Source: Lachnospiraceae bacterium
GTDB lineage: Bacteria > Bacillota > Clostridia > Lachnospirales > Lachnospiraceae
Assembly (NCBI GenBank): GCA_017443065.1
Contig: JAFSPF010000031.1
Coordinates: 18,670 to 82,669, forward strand
Direction: 5' to 3'
Length of the DNA stretch: 64,000 nt
Below, piece after piece: positions 26,908-35,623 of the stretch (positions within the stretch are counted from its first letter, which is position 1; each line of letters starts with the position of its first letter). Both the position numbers and the translations under genes were made by a program. The notes under the pieces are model-generated. The model saw only the letters and a program-made list of their open reading frames with translations, ran no database searches and was not told the origin of the DNA.

Positions 26908-28617
26908 ATGTCTTTATTTTCAAATCTCTATGTCGGTTCCTCGGGACTGAGAGTTTCACAAAACGCACTGAATACCACGGCGCACAACATGGCGAACGTC
27001 GGCACCCATGCGTACACCAGACAGCAGGTGACGCAGGGGACGCAGGATTATAACACGATCAAGGTCGACTTCAACATGAACGGGCCGATGCAGAACGGTC
27101 TCGGCGTCGTTTATAACAATACGAAGCAGGTCCGCGACATGTTCCTGGATAAATCCTATCGCCTGGAGGGCGGCAGGAGCGCGTTCTATGAGGTTTCCTA
27201 CAATACGATGAAGGAAATCGAGGATCAGCTGCAGGAGCTGAACGGCGCGGAATTTGCCGATACGTATAACAATCTCTGGGTTGCCATCCAGGAAATGTCG
27301 AAGGACCCGACGGACGCCACGTATCAGGCGCAGTTCGTGAACCGCGCGAATGAGTTTGTCGTCCGCGCAAAGGCGGTCTACCAGGGCTTTCAGGATTACC
27401 AGAACCGCATGAATAATTCCGTGCGGGATATCGTGGATCAGATCAATGCCTACGGCGATGAGCTCCTGGAGCTCAACAAGGCGATCTCCCGCATCGAGGG
27501 CGGCGGCGTCGAACACGCGAACGATCTTCGCGACAGACGCAACCTCATCCTGGACGAACTCAGCAAGATCGCTGACATTGAATATCAGGAGGATCCGCTC
27601 CGTGTCGTGACCGTTTCGATTGAGGGAACGGCTTTTGTCATGACGGATTCCGTGCACCATATCGGACTGGATACCGCAGAATCCTGTGATCACTTCTATA
27701 CACCGTACTGGGAATTTGCGGCGAAGGAAGCGGAACGACAGGCGACGGACCAGTACGGAAATCTGCAGTGGCAGGATCCGCCGGCAAACACGGTTCCGGT
27801 TATGGAAAAGTATCTGGATATCTCCGGCGCAAAGGTCGTCGACCTGCGCTTACAGGTCTCCAGTGCGATGCGCACGGACGTGGGTTCTCTTCGTTCCACG
27901 CTCCTTGCCCGCGGCGATCATTACGCCAACTTCCATGATATCAAGGATGACGCCTCGAATGCTTTCTACAATGAGAACATTTCGCAGTCCATCATCATGA
28001 ACCTGGAGGCGGAGTTTGACATGCTCTTCCACAACACCTGCAACGCCATCAACGAGGTGATGCGCAACGCGCAGTCGAATCCCGCGACGATCGCGGGCGA
28101 AGGCGACACGGCGGACTGGATGTTGTTTGAGGTGGCGGACCCGTATCTCGGCCTCGGATACAAGATCGATGACCAGCATCTTGCGGGCTTGAACCGCATG
28201 GGCCTCTCCGTCACGAATACCGTGATCAATGACAAGCTGCAGAAGGATCCGACGCTCTTCTCCTTCCGTACGCTCACCGGCGAACATGACAATGTGGCGA
28301 TAGAAGCATTGAAGAAGGCCTTTACTTCGGAGGATTATGTGCTGAATCCGAACGTCGCCACGCGAAACAGCCTGCGCGGTTACTACAACGCACTGTGCAC
28401 GCAGATCGCGACCTCCGGCAGCATTTATAAGGGCATCATGGAATTCCAGGAACTGACGGTGGACGGGATCGAAAGCGCAAGGGAAGAGGTCCACGGCGTC
28501 AACCAGGACGAGGAAATGCAGTTTATGATCCAGTTCCAGAACGCATTTAACGCCTCCAGCAGATACATCAACGTGGTGACCGAGATGCTCGACCACCTGT
28601 TGAATTCACTGGCATAA
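26908..28617 (+). CDS. flgK: Flagellar hook-associated protein FlgK (first copy)
   Basis: A 569-aa protein that forms the hook-filament junction. The N-terminus LYVGSSGLRVSQNALNTTAH with HNMANVGTHAYTRQ is the conserved rod/hook-family motif; the middle HANDLRDRRNLILDELSKIA is FlgK-specific; the C-terminus (EEMQFMIQFQNAFNASSRYI, then VVTEMLDHLLN) pairs with the N-terminal helix in the axial core. Length is usual. GGGAGA precedes the start. It is followed by a second FlgK-type gene. Confidence 0.9.
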   Translation: MSLFSNLYVGSSGLRVSQNALNTTAHNMANVGTHAYTRQQVTQGTQDYNTIKVDFNMNGPMQNGLGVVYNNTKQVRDMFLDKSYRLEGGRSAFYEVSYNTMKEIEDQLQELNGAEFADTYNNLWVAIQEMSKDPTDATYQAQFVNRANEFVVRAKAVYQGFQDYQNRMNNSVRDIVDQINAYGDELLELNKAISRIEGGGVEHANDLRDRRNLILDELSKIADIEYQEDPLRVVTVSIEGTAFVMTDSVHHIGLDTAESCDHFYTPYWEFAAKEAERQATDQYGNLQWQDPPANTVPVMEKYLDISGAKVVDLRLQVSSAMRTDVGSLRSTLLARGDHYANFHDIKDDASNAFYNENISQSIIMNLEAEFDMLFHNTCNAINEVMRNAQSNPATIAGEGDTADWMLFEVADPYLGLGYKIDDQHLAGLNRMGLSVTNTVINDKLQKDPTLFSFRTLTGEHDNVAIEALKKAFTSEDYVLNPNVATRNSLRGYYNALCTQIATSGSIYKGIMEFQELTVDGIESAREEVHGVNQDEEMQFMIQFQNAFNASSRYINVVTEMLDHLLNSLA

Positions 28618-28668
28618 AGAACAGACGGTAACCTCCCCGTGAGATTCCGGGGAACAAGGAGAACAGAC

Positions 28669-30585
28669 ATGCCTTCACAATTTTTCGGACTGAACATCGC
28701 GGCATCGGGTTTGAGAGCGGCCAACGCGGCGCTGCTCGCCACCGGCAACAACATCGCCAACGCCACCACCGACGGGTATTCCAGACAGAAGGTCGAACAG
28801 GAAGCCTCCGACGCGCTCCGTGTCTTTACCAAGTACGGCTGCGCCGGTGCCGGTGTGGACACGCTGGCGATCGAGCGTGTGCGCGACCAGTTCTATGACG
28901 AAAGATTCCGCACGAACGAAACGTCCTTCGGAAAATATTCGCAGAGAGATTATTATAATGACCTGATCGAGCGCTACTTCCAGGACGATGTGGGCGCCGG
29001 CTTCAATTCGCTCTTCACCAGGATGCAGGCGGATCTGCAGGGCTTTCTGACGAATAAAACGGATGATTCCAAGACAAATTATATCGGCAGCGTCCGCTCT
29101 TTGACGGAATATTTCAACAACACGAATGACAACCTCCGCCAGCTGCAGCAGACGACAAATGACGAGATCAAGCTGGCCTGCGATAACATCAACACGATCG
29201 CGTCGAAGATCGTGATCTTAAACCAGCAGATCAACACGATCGAGCTGACCGGTGCAAACGCGAATGACCTGCGCGACAAACGCGATGTGCTGTTGGATGA
29301 GCTCTCCGGCTTTGTCAGCGTGGAGACGAAGGAAATCAAGGTGAAGGATACGAGCGATCCGGACCGCGACACGGGGCTCACGCGTTTTACGATTCATATC
29401 GCGGGCGGTGATCTCCTCGTGGACGACACCTCGTACCGCCAGCTGATCTGCGTCGCAAGGGAACCGGATGAGCGCATGAACATGAGTGATGTGGACGGCC
29501 TCTATGATATCAAGTGGGTGTCCTCGAATTATAAGGAAGGCGACACAAATTACCTCGGCACCTTCGACCTCGGCAACCGCCTGATGGGCGGCAAGATGCA
29601 GGGGCTGATTGATGTGCGTGACGGGAACAATGCGCAGTACTTTTACGGCAAGGCGGATACGATCGCGACGACCACCGGAGCGGGAGGTCAGGTGATTCCG
29701 CAGATGCTGACGGCCCCCGATCCGCATGCGGGACACTACGAAGTGAAGATCAAAGCAGATTCCATGCCGGCCTATCTGCAGGATATGAACAAGAGCAATG
29801 TGGCGGATTACAGCAGGATCACCATCGGCTCCCGCGTTTACCATTATTCGGAATGGAATTACAATGCGGACGGTTCCTACACCTTTTATGTGGATCCTCC
29901 GGAAACAGAGGGCGATCAGGCAATCCTGGCCTCGGAAATCAATGAAGGTGCCGATGTCCGCATCGGCCGCGCGGTGGATTACCAGGGCATCCCCTATTAC
30001 ATGGCGCAGATGAACGAGTGGGTGCGCTGTTATGCGGCTGCGGCCAACGAAGTCGTCATGGGAGGCTACACGGCGGATTCGCAGGACGCGACCTGGCTTC
30101 TGACCGGCAAAAAACTCCTCGACAGCAATGCGCAGTACAGCTACGACGAGTTGACGAGTACGAATAAAAAATATCAGTTTCTGACGGCGGGCAATTTCCA
30201 GGTGAATGACATCCTGCTGAATGACCCGACGCGCCTGCCCACAAAATCCGACAGGTCCGAGGGCAATGAGCAGACCGGCACGGCGCAGGCGCTCTACGAT
30301 ATGTCCTCGCAGCTGACGATCTTCCGCAATGCCAAGGCAGGGGAATTCCTCTCCAAGGTGCAGGCGGATATCTCGATGAACAAGAACAACTCCGCGACGA
30401 TGCTCGCGACCTACGAATCGCTGCAGCTCACAATCGACAACCAGAGACTTTCCGTCTCCGGTGTCGACAAGGACGAAGAGGCCCTTTCCCTCGTCCAGTA
30501 CCAGAATGCGTACACGCTTTCAAGCAAAATGATCCAGACCCTGACCGAGATCTACGACCGCCTGATCCTGCAAACGGGCGTGTAA
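28669..30585 (+). CDS. flgK: Flagellar hook-associated protein FlgK (second, longer copy)
   Basis: A 638-aa FlgK family member: FFGLNIAASGLRAANAALLA and NNIANATTDGYSRQKVEQE at the N-terminus, NANDLRDKRDVLLDELSG in the middle, and VDKDEEALSLVQYQNAYTLS with an ETYD-type end at the C-terminus. ATG 28669 follows AAGGAG; the frame opens earlier at 28639 without support. It differs clearly from the first copy, so this is an old duplication. The two may occupy separate junction rings or be alternatives; some Lachnospiraceae carry two such genes. Confidence 0.9.
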   Translation: MPSQFFGLNIAASGLRAANAALLATGNNIANATTDGYSRQKVEQEASDALRVFTKYGCAGAGVDTLAIERVRDQFYDERFRTNETSFGKYSQRDYYNDLIERYFQDDVGAGFNSLFTRMQADLQGFLTNKTDDSKTNYIGSVRSLTEYFNNTNDNLRQLQQTTNDEIKLACDNINTIASKIVILNQQINTIELTGANANDLRDKRDVLLDELSGFVSVETKEIKVKDTSDPDRDTGLTRFTIHIAGGDLLVDDTSYRQLICVAREPDERMNMSDVDGLYDIKWVSSNYKEGDTNYLGTFDLGNRLMGGKMQGLIDVRDGNNAQYFYGKADTIATTTGAGGQVIPQMLTAPDPHAGHYEVKIKADSMPAYLQDMNKSNVADYSRITIGSRVYHYSEWNYNADGSYTFYVDPPETEGDQAILASEINEGADVRIGRAVDYQGIPYYMAQMNEWVRCYAAAANEVVMGGYTADSQDATWLLTGKKLLDSNAQYSYDELTSTNKKYQFLTAGNFQVNDILLNDPTRLPTKSDRSEGNEQTGTAQALYDMSSQLTIFRNAKAGEFLSKVQADISMNKNNSATMLATYESLQLTIDNQRLSVSGVDKDEEALSLVQYQNAYTLSSKMIQTLTEIYDRLILQTGV

Positions 30586-30602
30586 AAGAAAGAAGGTATC
30601 CC

Positions 30603-32795
30603 ATGCGCATTACCAACAAAATAATGCAGAACAACTCGCTCTACAACATCAACAACAACAAGGTGACGGAGAACGATGTCTCCACCGCCATCATGACGGG
30701 CAAGAAGATCAACCGCCCTTCGGAGGATCCAGTCATCGCCATCCGCGCGCTGCGCCTTCGTGCCAATGTCTCGGAGCTTTCGCAGTATTACGAAAAGAAC
30801 GTCAAGGACGCGGCCGCCTGGCTGCAGGTGACGGAGAGCGCCCTGACCTCCATCTCCGGCGACGATTCCGTTCTCGTGGACCTGAAAAAACTGGTGAATG
30901 CCGGCCCGGACAAATACAAGACCTTAAGCGACTGGCAGTCCATCGTGACGCAGATCGAGCAGCTGTCGAACGAATATTACAACGTCGGCAACGTGGACTA
31001 CGCCGGACGTTATGCCTTCACGGGCTACCGCACGAACACCTCGCTGTCCTTCATGGAGGACACCTCCAAAAAGTATGAGGACATCCAGGACGAGTTCAAT
31101 GCGAAGAGCATTGATACCTCCGACCGCGTGACGAGCACGGGTGAGTTTGCCAACGGTGACGAACTGTCCAATGCAATGCTGGAAAGCAATGTCGAACTGT
31201 ATACGGTCGGCAGACTGCGCCTGTCCTATGACAGACTGGATATCACGAGGAATTTTGACCCGGACGCGGATCCGCCCGAATTTGAGCTGAAGTACCGTGA
31301 AAACATGGCGGTTTCCGCTGCGTCTACAGTGCTGCCTTCCAGCGCCAATGTGGATATGGTGAATCTTTCCTTCACGACTGCGGACGGCGTGAGCCATACG
31401 GTGCACCTGCCGGTAAATGACGGATCGGGGAAGGACGGAAGCGGAAATCTGACGACGATCACGGTGACCAATCCGGACGGAACAGAAGAAACCTACACCG
31501 CGAGTAAGGATTCGACCGACGGCACCTATTCCGTGACCTGCAACATTGACGGGACAGATTACGGTCCTTTTAAGGTGAATGCCAAAGGCGTGATTTATGC
31601 CGGTTCGGATCAGAATAAACCGGTTGATTTCCCGGACAGTACAAATTATCCGGGTATTCTGAAGGCCACCACCACCGTGACGCAGGCCAAGGTCACGGAA
31701 GTGAAAATGACGCCGGAAACGGGCAGCCTTGCAAGCCAGGAAACGATCTATATCCCCCTGGCCGACGAAACAAAGCAACCGTACACGATGAAGATCAATC
31801 AGGGCAGCGGAGCAGGATATACCGTCACCGTCAACACCGACGGCACCTACACCCTGACGGGTGACTGCAACAACAAGGACGGAGATCCTGCCAAAAGTGT
31901 TGTCCAGCTCAACTCCGGCGGTGCGGTGCATAGTTCCTATGTGGAGACGACGCTGAAACCGATGGCCGTGATTGACGCGACTGATTCGGCGGACAGTATT
32001 GATGCGATGTACCGTGATCTCTACGACACATATATAGGAACGCCGACAACGTTCGACAATCAGTTTATTGTGAACGCCAACACCGGTGAGATTCTGTTCA
32101 GCAAACAACTCAATGACAAACTCACCGCCCTGCAGGACATCATCAATGCCAATACCCTGAACGCGGTCTATGACAAGACCAACTTCGTCAAGGGCGACAC
32201 GAGGCCGGAGCACCTCTTTGCCTGCACGAATGAAGGCATCAAGTACAACATCGGTACCGCCGGCCACACGATGGAATATGATGTCGGTTACAACCAGAAG
32301 ATCGAGGTCAACACGACGGCAAACGATGTTTTCACGAATGACGTGAAGCGCGATGCGGAGGATCTTCGCAGGATTCTGGACCAGATGACGGATGTAAACA
32401 ACAAGATCAACATCCTGAAGCAGGAACTGGCAAACACGACCGTGACAACGGAACAGGAATCCATCCAGAAGGAAATCTATGCGGCACAGAAAGCTTACGA
32501 TTACCTCACCGACATCATGAAGGACGAGTTCGGCGCAAAGATCACGGGCGTGACGAAGGCAATCGACATGGCGAACAACGCGGTGACGGTGAACGGTACG
32601 CGCTCCAAACGTCTTGACCTCATCGAGTCGAGACTGATGGACCAGACCGCCACCTTCAAGGAACTGCAGTCCGAAAACGAGGATGTGGATCTTGCGGAAG
32701 CGGGCACGATGCTCGCGATGGCGCGCCTCACCTACGAAGCATCGCTGCAGGCTACGGGCAAGATCATGACGACATCTCTTATGGATTACATTTAA
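30603..32795 (+). CDS. flgL: Flagellar hook-associated protein FlgL with large central insertion
   Basis: A 730-aa protein, more than twice the usual FlgL length of about 300. The N-terminus (MRITNKIMQNNSLYNINNNK, KKINRPSEDPVIAIRALRLR) and C-terminus (MARLTYEASLQATGKIMTTS) are typical flagellin-like axial domains, and YAGRYAFTGYRT marks the conserved D1 part. About residues 230-480 form a Thr/Asp-rich beta domain with repeat-like strands (GTYSVTC, GTYTLTG) that would project from the junction. It follows flgK2 by 17 bp with AAGAAGG before the ATG. Confidence 0.88.
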   Translation: MRITNKIMQNNSLYNINNNKVTENDVSTAIMTGKKINRPSEDPVIAIRALRLRANVSELSQYYEKNVKDAAAWLQVTESALTSISGDDSVLVDLKKLVNAGPDKYKTLSDWQSIVTQIEQLSNEYYNVGNVDYAGRYAFTGYRTNTSLSFMEDTSKKYEDIQDEFNAKSIDTSDRVTSTGEFANGDELSNAMLESNVELYTVGRLRLSYDRLDITRNFDPDADPPEFELKYRENMAVSAASTVLPSSANVDMVNLSFTTADGVSHTVHLPVNDGSGKDGSGNLTTITVTNPDGTEETYTASKDSTDGTYSVTCNIDGTDYGPFKVNAKGVIYAGSDQNKPVDFPDSTNYPGILKATTTVTQAKVTEVKMTPETGSLASQETIYIPLADETKQPYTMKINQGSGAGYTVTVNTDGTYTLTGDCNNKDGDPAKSVVQLNSGGAVHSSYVETTLKPMAVIDATDSADSIDAMYRDLYDTYIGTPTTFDNQFIVNANTGEILFSKQLNDKLTALQDIINANTLNAVYDKTNFVKGDTRPEHLFACTNEGIKYNIGTAGHTMEYDVGYNQKIEVNTTANDVFTNDVKRDAEDLRRILDQMTDVNNKINILKQELANTTVTTEQESIQKEIYAAQKAYDYLTDIMKDEFGAKITGVTKAIDMANNAVTVNGTRSKRLDLIESRLMDQTATFKELQSENEDVDLAEAGTMLAMARLTYEASLQATGKIMTTSLMDYI

Positions 32796-32855
32796 GCGCT
32801 GCGGCGCAGAGCAATCTGTGGGCTGATTTGGCGCCCCGGACACTATATCTTGTAG

Positions 32856-32883
32856 TTGCATAAAGACGATAATCTGTTATAAT
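32856..32883 (+). promoter_or_regulatory. Sigma-A-type promoter for fliW-csrA
   Basis: TTGCAT (32856-32861), a 16-bp spacer and TATAAT (32878-32883) lie 91 bp before fliW, which would make the pair expressible apart from the flgK-flgL operon. Confidence 0.6.
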
Positions 32884-32974
32884 AAAAACGATAAACCGTT
32901 CGCACAGAGCGACGTACACATAGATGGATGCATAACAACAAACATACAATTTCACACATCTCTCAGGAGGAATT

Positions 32975-33445
32975 ATGAAAATCACAACCAGAATTTTCGG
33001 CGAAGTAGAAATTGATGACGGACGCATTATCACGTTCCCGAAGGGCATCATCGGTTTCCCGGAGATGCAGAAGTTTGCCATGATGTATGACCAGGAGCAG
33101 GGCCTCGGTGCCATCCACTGGCTGCAGTCCCTGGATGAACCCGCCTTTGCGATGCCGGTCATGGATCCGCTCTATGTCAAGGACGATTACAATCCGCAGG
33201 TGGAGGATGACGTGCTTGAGGATGTCAAGCCGATCAATCCGGAGACGACGCTGGTGCTGGTCACCGTGACGGTGCCGCATGAGCTCGAGAAGATGACCGT
33301 CAACCTCAAGGGACCGATCGTCATCAACACGGAGAAGCGCACGGCTGCACAGATCATCCTGGATGAGGATGAGTATCCGGTCAAGTTCCCGATTTATGAG
33401 ATTCTGAAAGCGGCAAAGGACGCAAAGGAAGCAGAAAACAAATAA
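32975..33445 (+). CDS. fliW: Flagellar assembly factor FliW
   Basis: A 156-aa protein with the FliW core: FGEVEIDDGRIITFPKGIIG, FPEM, then TTLVLVTVTVPHELEKMTVN and NLKGPIVINTEKRTAAQIIL. In Bacillus subtilis FliW binds flagellin and also CsrA, so that CsrA represses flagellin translation only when unexported flagellin ties up FliW. CTCAGGAGG precedes the ATG and csrA follows after 15 bp. Two flagellin genes with CsrA-site-like leaders lie downstream in this window. Confidence 0.93.
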   Translation: MKITTRIFGEVEIDDGRIITFPKGIIGFPEMQKFAMMYDQEQGLGAIHWLQSLDEPAFAMPVMDPLYVKDDYNPQVEDDVLEDVKPINPETTLVLVTVTVPHELEKMTVNLKGPIVINTEKRTAAQIILDEDEYPVKFPIYEILKAAKDAKEAENK

Positions 33446-33460
33446 GGGAGCGGGGCGCAT

Positions 33461-33703
33461 ATGTTAGCATTATCGAGAAAAAAAAATGAGGCCATCGTGA
33501 TCAACAACGACATCGAGATCACGGTGCTGGACATCCGCGGCGATCAGGTCAAGATCGGCATTGCCGCACCGAGGGAGGTCCCGATCTACCGCAAGGAGGT
33601 CTACCTGCAGATCCGTGAGGAGAACGCAACCTCCACCGCAGTCGGTGATCTGGTGGCACTCGGCGACCTGATGGGCGGACCGAAGGAATCGTTGAAGAAA
33701 TAA
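33461..33703 (+). CDS. csrA: Carbon storage regulator CsrA (translational repressor)
   Basis: An 80-aa RNA-binding dimer: [39 protein letters not shown], then [11 protein letters not shown] with the conserved RNA-contacting Arg. The C-terminal tail is somewhat longer than in enterics, as in FliW-dependent CsrA proteins, where the tail contacts FliW. It would bind GGA motifs in flagellin leaders. It is directly followed by a terminator. Confidence 0.95.
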   Translation: MLALSRKKNEAIVINNDIEITVLDIRGDQVKIGIAAPREVPIYRKEVYLQIREENATSTAVGDLVALGDLMGGPKESLKK

Positions 33704-33717
33704 GGGTCGTACTTCCG

Positions 33718-33747
33718 GAGGGGGCAGGTCACCTGCCCCCTCTTTGT
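33718..33747 (+). terminator. Rho-independent terminator after csrA
   Basis: GAGGGGGCAGGT/ACCTGCCCCCTC, a 12-bp perfect inverted repeat, is followed by TTTGT. The next gene starts only about 20 bp later, so it must depend on read-through or an unseen promoter. Confidence 0.8.
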
Positions 33748-33767
33748 CATGTCGGGGAGAAGGCGGA

Positions 33768-34943
33768 TTGAATATTCTTTTTTACACATGGGACGAATTC
33801 ACCTTTCAGGACGGCTTTGATGCCCTGGAGCGGCTGGGGCATAAGGTAACAAAGCTGTACTATGAGTGGAAGAACATCACGGAGGATGCGGCGTTTGAAG
33901 GAACGCTTCTGACAGAGTTGCAAAAGACGGAAAACAACAGACCGGCCTATGACCTGGTGTTTTCCTTTAATTTTTTTCCGGTGGTATCTGCCGCATGCCA
34001 AAAGACAAATACAGCCTACATCAGCCTGGTTTTCGACTCCCCCTTCCTTCCCCTGACGAGCATTCACATCGACAATCCCTGCAACCGCATCTATACCTTT
34101 GACCGCAGGCAGGCGGAGCAGATGCGTGCGGCGGGGCATACCACAATGCATTATTCCCCGCTGGGGGTGGATGCGGAGCGCATCCGGGAGCAGACGGAGG
34201 CGCTGTATGCACAGCCCTATGAGCATGAAATCTGCTTTCTGGGAAGCCTGTACAACAACGAGGATAATTATTATGACGAAATGGAGCAGCTGCCGCCGCA
34301 TCTGAAGGGCTATTTTGACGGCGTGATCGCGGCGCAGGAGCATGTCTTCGGGCATGATCTGATCGGCGACGGGGATGTGGTGCCGGAGGAGCTGATCGAA
34401 GAGATGCACCGCCATGTCCGCTTCGAACGGACGGATCAGTATACGATGAATGAGAACGGCGTCCTGCGGGACGTGCTGCGCAGGAAGGTGACGCAGTCAG
34501 AGCGCCCGAAGCTGCTTGGACGTCTGGCAAAGATCGCGCCGGTGGACCTGTATACGGATCCGAAGCAGGCCGTGCCGGAGGGCGTGACCAACCTCGGCTA
34601 TGCCTCCTACCGCAGGGACATGCCGCATATTTTCAACCGCTCGAAGATCAATCTCAACATCACCATGCGCACCATCATTTCCGGCATCCCGTTGCGCGTG
34701 ACGGATGTCCTGGCAGCGGGGGGCTTCCTCATCACCACCTATCAGGAGGAAATCGCCGCGCAGTTCAGGGACGGGGAGGAACTGGTGATCGCTTATACGC
34801 CGGAGGACCTCGCGGAGAAGTGCGCCTATTACCTCGCGCATGAGGAAGAAAGAGAAGCGATCGCCGCCGCGGGGCGGGCAAAGGTGCTGGCGGCGTATGA
34901 TTATGCCGATATTTTCGAAAAAATGATCAAGGAATCTGTATAA
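33768..34943 (+). CDS. CgeB/DUF3880-like glycosyltransferase
   Basis: A 391-aa GT-B-like protein. The N-terminal Rossmann part (NILFYTWDEFTFQDGFDALE, DLVFSFNFFPVVSAAC) matches DUF3880; the C-terminal part holds the Glyco_trans_1_2-type stretch FNRSKINLNITMRTIISGIP and RVTDVLAAGGFLITTYQEE. I chose TTG 33768, preceded by GGAGAAGGCGG, over TTG 33744. Related genes occur in flagellin glycosylation islands. Its place between csrA and the flaG operon, and a relative at 44009, suggest it glycosylates filament proteins. Donor and acceptor are unknown. Confidence 0.78.
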   Translation: MNILFYTWDEFTFQDGFDALERLGHKVTKLYYEWKNITEDAAFEGTLLTELQKTENNRPAYDLVFSFNFFPVVSAACQKTNTAYISLVFDSPFLPLTSIHIDNPCNRIYTFDRRQAEQMRAAGHTTMHYSPLGVDAERIREQTEALYAQPYEHEICFLGSLYNNEDNYYDEMEQLPPHLKGYFDGVIAAQEHVFGHDLIGDGDVVPEELIEEMHRHVRFERTDQYTMNENGVLRDVLRRKVTQSERPKLLGRLAKIAPVDLYTDPKQAVPEGVTNLGYASYRRDMPHIFNRSKINLNITMRTIISGIPLRVTDVLAAGGFLITTYQEEIAAQFRDGEELVIAYTPEDLAEKCAYYLAHEEEREAIAAAGRAKVLAAYDYADIFEKMIKESV

Positions 34944-35003
34944 ATTAGTTATCATATAAGAAAAAGTTTTTTCAAAAATAGTCTGATTTTAGATATTTCC
35001 CGC

Positions 35004-35030
35004 TAAAGATTCTGCGTATCCGGCCGATAT
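35004..35030 (+). promoter_or_regulatory. Sigma-D (sigma-28) promoter of the flaG-fliD operon
   Basis: TAAA (35004-35007), 15 bp and GCCGATAT (35023-35030), the best match in the window. The leader is about 135 nt. Confidence 0.88.
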
Positions 35031-35044
35031 AATGAGTGATAGAT

Positions 35045-35075
35045 ATACCTGGCGTGTGCATGCACATGCCGGTAT
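35045..35075 (+). promoter_or_regulatory. Palindromic hairpin in the flaG leader
   Basis: ATACC.GGC.TGTGC pairs with GCACA.GCC.GGTAT, with mismatched positions between the blocks, starting about 8 nt after the expected transcription start. It may stabilise the mRNA or bind a regulator. Confidence 0.4.
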
Positions 35076-35172
35076 CTGATGAAACATAGATGGCAGCAAC
35101 GTTAACACGCATGTACCACAGGGACGTGGCACGATGGGAATGCGCACCACAACCACACGGAGGTGAAAAACT

Positions 35173-35610
35173 ATGGGAATCGGTGCAGTATCAAGCGTAG
35201 GAAGCAGTATACCGGTCCAACCGGTACAGCCGGTAGCGCCGGTACAGCCTGCGATCGAAGTGCAGCCCATCGAGTCGGACGGCATTGAGATCCAGGAATT
35301 ACATCAGGATGCGGTTCCTGCTGTGGAGCATAAGGCGCAGCAGCAGAACGATCAGGCAAAGGAAAAGACCGAGCAGGAGATTGAGGCCGAAAACGAGCGC
35401 ATCAAAAAGGCGATCGGTAACCTCAACAAGAAGCTCGACAATAATACGGAAGCCGTCTTCGGCGTGCACGAAAAGACGAACCGCGTGACGATCAAGATGG
35501 TGGACAAGGAATCGAAAAAGGTAGTGAAGGAATTTCCGCCGGACAAGACGCTCGACATGATCGCCAAGGTCTGGGAACTGGCCGGCATCATGGTGGACGA
35601 GAAGGGATAA
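35173..35610 (+). CDS. flaG: Flagellar protein FlaG
   Basis: A 145-aa protein. The C-terminal FlaG domain is clear: VFGVHEKTNRVTIKMVDKES and VVKEFPPDKTLDMIAKVWEL. The first 60 residues are Pro/Val/Gln-rich (QPVQPVAPVQPAIEVQP), an unusual low-complexity leader; residues 65-95 are highly charged. FlaG affects filament length in several bacteria. CGGAGGTG precedes the ATG and fliD follows after 13 bp. Confidence 0.87.
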   Translation: MGIGAVSSVGSSIPVQPVQPVAPVQPAIEVQPIESDGIEIQELHQDAVPAVEHKAQQQNDQAKEKTEQEIEAENERIKKAIGNLNKKLDNNTEAVFGVHEKTNRVTIKMVDKESKKVVKEFPPDKTLDMIAKVWELAGIMVDEKG

Positions 35611-35623
35611 AGGAGGTGGTGTT

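Noticed and set aside
30924-32861. A 645-codon open frame on the minus strand, opposite flgL
   Set aside because: It is the antisense shadow of flgL: no ribosome-binding site, no recognisable motif, composition rich in Arg/His/Val as expected from the reverse complement of GC-ending codons.
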